Shown: one piece after another, positions 57,651-64,000 of the stretch | Position numbering within the stretch: the first letter of the stretch is position 1 | Layout: each line of letters opens with the position of its first letter | Assembly (NCBI GenBank): GCA_020310875.1 | Contig: MU260075.1 | Span: 572,001-636,000 of the forward strand | Direction: 5' to 3' | DNA: 64,000 nucleotides | Origin: Ceratopteris richardii | Taxonomy: Eukaryota > Streptophyta > Polypodiopsida > Polypodiales > Pteridaceae | Translations under genes and position numbers: made by a program | The notes under the pieces: model-generated | The model's input: the letters and a program-made list of their open reading frames with translations, nothing else | Databases searched by the model: none | Told to the model about the DNA's origin: nothing

Positions 57651-58000
57651 TGGCACAAAGAGGAGAAAACACGATTTTTCAACAGGAAACTCTCTCTCTA
57701 TTCACTTGGATAGCATGTAAACAAATAATCAACCAACCCCCTCATAATAGAGGAAATTGTCTTATATACATTTTCAAGTGTCCCTTTTCACACTTGAATT
57801 TTGGTCCTTTCCTCTATTATTCTAAAAATATACTATCTAGGAGTTTCCAAAAATTCTAGAAAAATTACATAAGATTCTATTGTACATAAGGAAGACTCTT
57901 CCTTACTTTTACATCAGTTGCATAAATATTTTTATAAGTTTTTGACATTTTACAATTATTTTCCATAAAAAAATGCTTCACAAAATCACTTCTTCCAACA
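57651..58000 (-). repeat. 3' LTR of element C
   Basis: About 350 bp, plus strand TGGCACAAAG to CTTCTTCCAACA. TATA motif TATATAAG (minus) at 57771-57778. The left boundary is inferred from the TG/CA ends and the adjacent CACTA terminus; the partner LTR is outside the window. A PPT (minus CGAGGGGAAGAA) lies at 58001-58012. Confidence 0.6.
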
Positions 58001-58168
58001 TTCTTCCCCTCGTAGAGCTTTTGGCTCCTGACAAAAGACATTCCTACTTTGTATCTTTAGTGCTCCCTTTTACTTCTTCTTTCTTTGATAGAACTGTGAC
58101 ACTAGATCATGACTCCTTCTTTCAGTAACATTCAAGTTATTCACCATCTCAAATAATGCTTTCCTCCA

Positions 58169-61100
58169 CTATACTGCAGCTTCTGGTTTATCAATTATAT
58201 CCTTTTTCAAATATTCTGTGTAAGCAGCTTCATATGCAGTAAGGCGAGACTTGGTGACTACTGACAAGTTTCCGAATATTTTTGACTCTCTCTCAAAAAA
58301 CCCATAATCGAATGCATCTTCAAAAATTTGTAAATAGTGAGTGCCCAGAAATATTACTCTGCTATAGTATGCCATTAAACAGATTCTACCGGGTGTTTCA
58401 CTAAGATCAAACAGTAATGCATCAGTTGGAGAATTGAAGCCAATGTAATTTAATGTTCTGACATTCGTATCTGTGTATGTTTCTATACATGCCAGAATTA
58501 ATCTCATTACTCGGATCAGTAAAATGCATGCAGGGTCGTTTACATCCTTGTATGTAGCTATAACAGACTCAATTGTATCCACCATGTAGTTTTTTGTAGG
58601 CCATGTTCCTGCCTTTGGACCAGCTATTTTTGGGAAATTCAACCATTTAGGTGGGATTTGTCCCTCTCCGTCTTTCCCAAAAAACTATCCATTCTCTTCT
58701 TCTTGCTACTAGGCAGTAAGCTGGATTAATTTTCAATTGAAGAGGTGCTTCCTTCCAAATTTTCTTGCATTCTTTATTTGCATCCAACCATTTGTTCCTC
58801 CACTTTGGATTGGCTCTCTCAAACAATTCTTTGGTCACGTTAATATCTTCTTCATATCCTAGATATTTATTTGGAGGTAATCCAACTCTTGCTATTTGAT
58901 AGTTCTTGATACTCTCCATGATCATACATAAAGGTATGCCCAACCCGTCTGCAGCCCAATGATGTTGGTTTGGATTAATCCCCTTATTCAAAGCAAATGT
59001 GACAATTCGATCTTCATATTCATCATGCATTTTTCGGATAAAATCCATTATAGATTCTCTATTTGTCAGCAATTTTTTGACAAATTCTTCTGAATATTCT
59101 TCCTCTGGTCTTTTATTTGCTGAATCACTACCATGTTGTATTCCATCATCATTTCCTCCCTCATATTCCTCTGTATATGTAGTCTCTATATGTGTTTCTC
59201 CTGAACTTGTGGCTTGTCCAACTTTTTCTGTAATTCTTCTATTGTCACCATCAGACTTCCATTCTGTATTGCCCATAACTTTCTTTCTTTTATCCATTCA
59301 TTTTTTTCCTTTTCCATCCTTGACTGCCAATCACTTCTTTCTTTTTCCATATCCATGTGCAGCTTGTTATATCCTCTCATTGATGTAGCAGCATGTGTAC
59401 TAGCTTGCTTCTCTAGCTCCTTGGCTTCCTTCAGTTCAGTTTGTAATCTCTTGATCTCCTTGTGCAATTCTTCTTTTTCTTCCTCTGTCATCTGAGCAGT
59501 CTTACCTTCATCCTTCATCTGACCTTCTTCCAATAATAATTTTTTTATCTCTTCATTTGCTTTGGTCAAGATTTGATAAGAAGTCTGCAAGGTTCTATAT
59601 CTTCCTTCAATTTTTCTCAGCTCCATTTCCAGTTTATTATTCTGCTTTGTTAGTTTTGCACTCTTTTCTTCTAGATATTGAATTCTATTTTGTTTCTGTA
59701 CTTCTAACTCTTCCAAAGCAATTATTTTGTTGGTAAATTCCTCATTTTTCTCCTGCACCTTCCTCAATTGTTCTGACATTTGTTCCTTCTCCCTTTTGTG
59801 CTCCTTAATGATCATACTGCCTTTCTCAAATTCAGACTCTGCTACCATTCGTGAAATGATCATATTCCTGCTTGAAGGTCTAAACTCCTCAATGTTGCTT
59901 ATAATGATCTGGCAAGCAGATCTTATATTCTTGGGTATTCTTTCCAACCCCACTTCCATTTCCATCTGTTTAACCTCTATTTGTTTGTCTTCTTTGCACT
60001 CATTCTCCTCTTCCTCTTCTTCTTCATACTCTATATCCTTAGCCTCTTGTTCTTCATGACTTTGATCCTCTTCCAATGTTTCTTGATCTACAACATCTTT
60101 TTCCTATTCCAATGTCTGATTATCCTGGTTCTCTTGTCTTGATCTATCTTCATCTGCCTTTACATCTTCTACTTTGTTATTCTCCAATTTTGGTTGTTCT
60201 TTTGCAGAAAGTTGTGCTTCTTTTACCTAGATTGGGGTTTCCTGAATTAAAATTGACTCAGTTTTCTCACTAAATTTTATCTGATCATGGCTTGTCTGCT
60301 GTTTCTGCCCTTCTTCCTGCTCATCAATGTCCATAAGATCCATTTCTTCTTCTTGTCCTTGATTTTTGTTGGTTGCAAATTCTTCATTACTCTTCAAATC
60401 ATGAAGTACATCTTTTATACTTTGGATAATCTCCTTTTCTACCACTCCTGTAACTTCTTTAACATTCTTTTTCACTTCTATTTCCTCTGCTTCCATATTG
60501 ATTTTATTCCTGCAGGCACCAGTCCACAACTGACTTCCTCTCTTACTTTATTTTCCTCTTCTTTCATTACTGCTTTACCTTTCATCATCCTTCTTTCTTC
60601 TTCAAGACTGATTTGCTTAACTGCCTCTTCTTGAACCTGCTTCTCTTGAGCCTTCTTTCTCAAATTTTGAGGTGTTTTCTGTTTCTCAGTGGCCTGTGTA
60701 ACCACATTAGGAGTACTTGGAACTGAAAAATTCAGACTTTTTAATAAGAAACTTTCAATGTCACTTTCAGAATCTAAGGAAAAATGTGAAGATCCTCCAA
60801 GTCTTGGTTTTTCCACTTTTGACTCTTCTTTAGCAGTAAATTCCTTCTGATGATCTCTTACTATTACTTCTTTTGCCTCCTTTATAGTTATAGCTTCAAC
60901 TACCGATTTTCCCTTCTCCTTCTTGGTCAACTTCTTTCTTTGCACTGGTTTCTTTTGAACCTTCTTTTTTACAACAATTGTGGTTCTGGTTTCTGGAGGT
61001 CCTTGCAGTTCTTTGAAGTATGCTAATAGCTCTACTTCCTTTTTAACAAATACCTCTTCTGTTTCAGCTGCCATCATCTGATCATGAAGTGCTTCATAAT

Positions 61101-62338
61101 GCTCTACCTCCTCCTGAACCCAATCTATAGCCTTGCATGAATAATCTTCCAGCATCTTTTGATATTGTGCCTCATACATTGCTCTTTTGTTATTTCCTTG
61201 AGTTAGATATGTGTATAACTGTCTTTGCTTGTTTGGGGTGGATGAGGATCACTAGAGGATTGGACCTGCTTCTCCGCATCTTCATGTTCTTCTTTTGTAG
61301 CTTCATCCGACTCTAATTCAACCTTTCTTGGGTCCAACCTCCTTTTCTTTACAGGAACCACTTCCTCGGATATTACCTTTCTTTTCATCCCTGCTCCCCT
61401 CATGCTGGTTTGTCCTTCTATTTCTCTCACAACCATTTTCCTTGGAGGACTCTTGATTCCTGACATAAGACTTCTAAAATATTGTGCCTTTGGAGCCAGT
61501 TTCAACTGATCTTCCATTCCTAAGACATGATAAATGATCCTGGTTAAAAATTGGGCTCCATTCATGAATTTTTTCTGTTCCCAGTGTTTTGCTGCTTCTT
61601 TCAGCTGTTCATGGATGTATGGTGTCACATCCATTACTCCAAAGTATCCTTGTTGTTAAACATCAATAGTGTAACAAATTTATGTGGCATGGTATACCTT
61701 GGTAGCTTTGGGAAACAGAAATATTGTAAGAACATCCTTGTGGCATATTCTTCATTCTCTCTACCTTTGAAGTCAGTGAATTTTGTGTACCCTATATAGG
61801 TTTCCTTATTCTTCTTTACAAAGCTGGGGTCAAGCTTGGTTCCCATAGGGTAAAATTGTAAGGCTGCTCTGATATGTTCTGCTTTTATAGTGATACCCAC
61901 CTCTTGATTATCCTTGTTCTTGACTTTGCATCGGAAATAAGCATCATTCCCTTTTCCTATTTCCAGCAGACTACTCATTACTTGTGCCACTCTTTCAAAA
62001 TCAATGAAGAAGATGGGTTCTTCCAATAATTTGTGTATACCAACTGCCTTCCATCTTTTCTGATTGACAGCAACCCTTTGAAATCTGTAAAATTCTTGAC
62101 ACAGCATGGTATATTTGTATCCACCTACTCCCACTGTGAATATATGTTGTCCAATAATGCTTAGGGTTTCTTTGAGCTCCTTCACCACCTTCTCTACCTC
62201 TGGAATCTCTAGTTCCTCATCAGATTCCAGGTTCACCTGTTCTTCCACAGCTTCACTGTCTAGGAACCAATGTCCTCTTGATAGAGTGACTGATTCTGCT
62301 TTGAAGTCATGAATTGATAACTCCTTTGCATTCACCAT
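58169..62338 (-). pseudogene. ORF-X of element C (degenerate)
   Basis: ATG at 62338 (MVNAKELSIHDFKAESV). Seven minus-strand pieces (61634-62338, 61203-61634, 60478-61179, 60227-60529, 59186-60076, 58647-59297, 58169-58642) give about 1,390 codons with about four frameshifts and in-frame TAGs near 60229 and 60103. Similarity to ORF-X of A: N-terminal domain with EFYRFQRV, FCFPKLPRYTMPHKF and GAQFLTRIIYHVLGM (A: FAFPAQERFTMPPKK, CCALTRIVYRCLAYD); a Lys/Glu-rich middle; a long coiled coil (59300-60000); and a C-terminal FFERESKIF (A: FWEYHSEIF) with DLSETPG (A: DMSTTPS). The linker is charged rather than Pro-rich. Homology is inferred from motif order; function unknown. Confidence 0.75.
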
Positions 62339-62818
62339 TCTGAGGAAAATAAAATACACAAAGAAAAACTCCACCCACATGAGTCACAAGAAATCAAAGA
62401 GTAATATTTATTTTGAGATGTCATGACATAAGAATGAAAAATAAAATCCAAAATAAATTCTATTTCTTCAAAAAGACTCAATAAAAGTCATCATTACAGG
62501 TGTAGCAAGATGTCTAGTGCACTCCCTTTTCCCAACAACTCTTTTGGAGAAAAACAAAACATTTATCAATGATAGAAAAAATTAATACAAAATAAATAGA
62601 AGTCTACTACCCTTCTACCTAGATCTTGCTTTGTGCTATATAATTTTGTAAAAAGGAAAAGAAATTAAACAATTTTTCTCAACTTTTCTCTCTTTTTCTC
62701 TCTCTTTTTTTTTATAATATTGATTTTTTCTATTTCTTTTCTTCCCCTCCTCATTCTCTTTTTAGAAAAAGGATAAGGTCAAATATTTTTGTCATAATTT
62801 TCAATATGTTATGATTTT
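62339..62818. other. Spacer between AP2 and ORF-X of element C
   Basis: AT-rich, pyrimidine-rich on the plus strand (CTCTCTTTTT near 62690-62710). No gene. The hairpin seen upstream of ORF-X in A, B and the plus-strand element was not recognised. Confidence 0.6.
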
Positions 62819-64000
62819 CTAAATATAGATCAAATATGGATGATCTTTTTTCCATTGAAACAACTCTGATTTTTTGACCCAATACTTCCTAACTCTAATT
62901 GTCCTGGTTTCAGGCAAACATCCATTTCCTTCAGATAAGCATTTTGTAGGATTTTTCTGTCTCCATATCCATTTTGTCTTGGATTTCTGTTTTGATGAAC
63001 GGACCTCCTGTAGACTTTGATTCCATGTGCTTCTTGTTCTGATGTTTTGATTCTTTGGATAATGCCATGATTGCCACCTTCTTCCTATCTCTCCACCCTT
63101 CTTTGTTCTTCCAATCTTTTGCTGATTTTGATTACATGAAGCTTGATCATTTAACATTTGTATTGGTAATGTCTGTGTATCTTCAAATGCAAAAGTGAAT
63201 CCTTCCAAGTGTACATCATGACCATCTGATTGAATTTCCTATTCTTCATTACTCAATAAAAATATTAATAACCTTTTGTCATTTATGTTCAATTTAAGCT
63301 TCATTTTTTCAAAATCCAAAATCACTTTACCTTGTTGGAGCCACGGTTGACCTAAAATCACTTTTTCAGACATCAACTGATCTGGCCATTCTTCACAGTC
63401 TATTTTCATATATTCTTCATTGAACTTAACTTCAATAGATAGTGAAGACATGCTTTGTACTATTTGACCTTCCAAAGTTTTGATTAAGGTTCTACTTTTA
63501 GTTCTTTTTATATTAAATTTACTTACCAAAGCTGAACTAATCAGATTCACTTGTGCTCCAGAATCTATCAATACCCTAATGTTTTCATTTTGAAAATCCA
63601 TTGTCATCACAGGCACATGTTCTTTTAGTTTTAGAGGAGTTTCACACAAACATACTTCCCTAAGATCTTTGATTTTTCTTATCCTTTCCTTTGCTTCCTG
63701 TTGAGCCTCTTTTCTAATGTCTTCCTCTTCTTTTTTCCTATTTTGAGCTCGTTGCAACCTTCTCCATTCATCAACAGTTAATGGGCAGTCATACCTCTTG
63801 ACTCTACATCCACTTATGAAGTTTGGCATGATTTCTCCGTCTATGTTAGCTAGTTGAATGGCTCCACTATTGCTTATCTGATGTATAATATATGGTCCAT
63901 GTCCTTTTTTCTGGAACTTTTTCTGATGTTCTTTGACTGTGTAAGCCAAAACTAGGTCTCCTTCCTGTAGATCTTTTTCTTTCATGTGAACATCATGATA
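62819..64000 (-). pseudogene. Integrase C-terminus and AP2 of element C
   Basis: Open at the right edge (KEKDLQEGDLVLAYTV...GHGPYIIHQISNSGA, the integrase GPY-like segment), then SGCRVKRY, a charged helix, and AP2 with DSG at 63557-63565 (VLIDSGAQVNLIS), SLSIEVKF and VILGQPWLQQ. In-frame TAG at 63239-63241; the same frame continues to 62819 with W motifs KWIWRQK and KYWVKK, ending near a poly-charged stretch. Retropepsin downstream of integrase in a divergent relative shows that this order is old in the group. Confidence 0.8.

Larger units (their letters stand above)
57651..64000 (-). mobile_element. Element C: 3' part of a divergent gypsy element
   Basis: From the left: 3' LTR, PPT, degenerate ORF-X, spacer, AP2 and integrase C-terminus running off the right edge. 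Same gene order as element A but low protein identity and much more AT-rich. Its 5' half lies outside the window. Confidence 0.8.

Overview
The window is intergenic plant DNA made almost entirely of nested LTR retrotransposons. No ordinary host gene is present. Plant origin is inferred from primer-binding sites matching the 3' ends of tRNA-Asp (gypsy elements) and initiator tRNA-Met (copia), from a Ty1/copia polyprotein of plant type, and from a CACTA-type transposon end. The species cannot be named from this sequence.

Layout. 1-10919 holds two minus-strand Ty3/gypsy elements in tandem that share one LTR: a copy cut by the left edge (gag, leader, PBS, LTR) and an internally deleted copy (truncated ORF-X, gag, leader, PBS, LTR). 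10920-12012 is microsatellite and flanking DNA. A plus-strand gypsy element spans 12013-57333 (TSD gtaag) and has lost its RT. Its polypurine tract is split by a 31.3 kb minus-strand insertion, element A (25395-56742, TSD ggggg). Element A is itself interrupted by a very young, intact copia element (32219-38691, TSD accaa) and by a partly duplicated relative, element B (39192-47186, TSD cacag). 57339-57649 is a CACTA-like end. 57651-64000 is the 3' part of a divergent gypsy element C on the minus strand.

The gypsy elements have an unusual plan. With the two insertions removed and an 8-nt deletion allowed for, element A encodes one polyprotein of about 3,161 residues: Gag, aspartic protease 1, RT, RNase H, a duplicated H2C2 zinc domain, integrase core, and a second retropepsin-like domain (AP2) with a tail of repeated W-x-P-K motifs. 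It is followed by a separate ORF of about 1,370 codons (ORF-X). ORF-X has a conserved N-terminal globular region, a Pro/Ser/Thr-rich linker, a coiled coil and a conserved C-terminal domain. INT-AP2 followed by ORF-X is also present in element C, although the sequences have diverged strongly. The leaders of the four gypsy copies whose leader is in the window carry a candidate 165-223 nt intron and tandem arrays built on the palindrome TCGCGA but with different linkers. Most copies carry nonsense changes, many of the C-to-T type, so the elements are largely defective. The copia element is the only one that looks intact.
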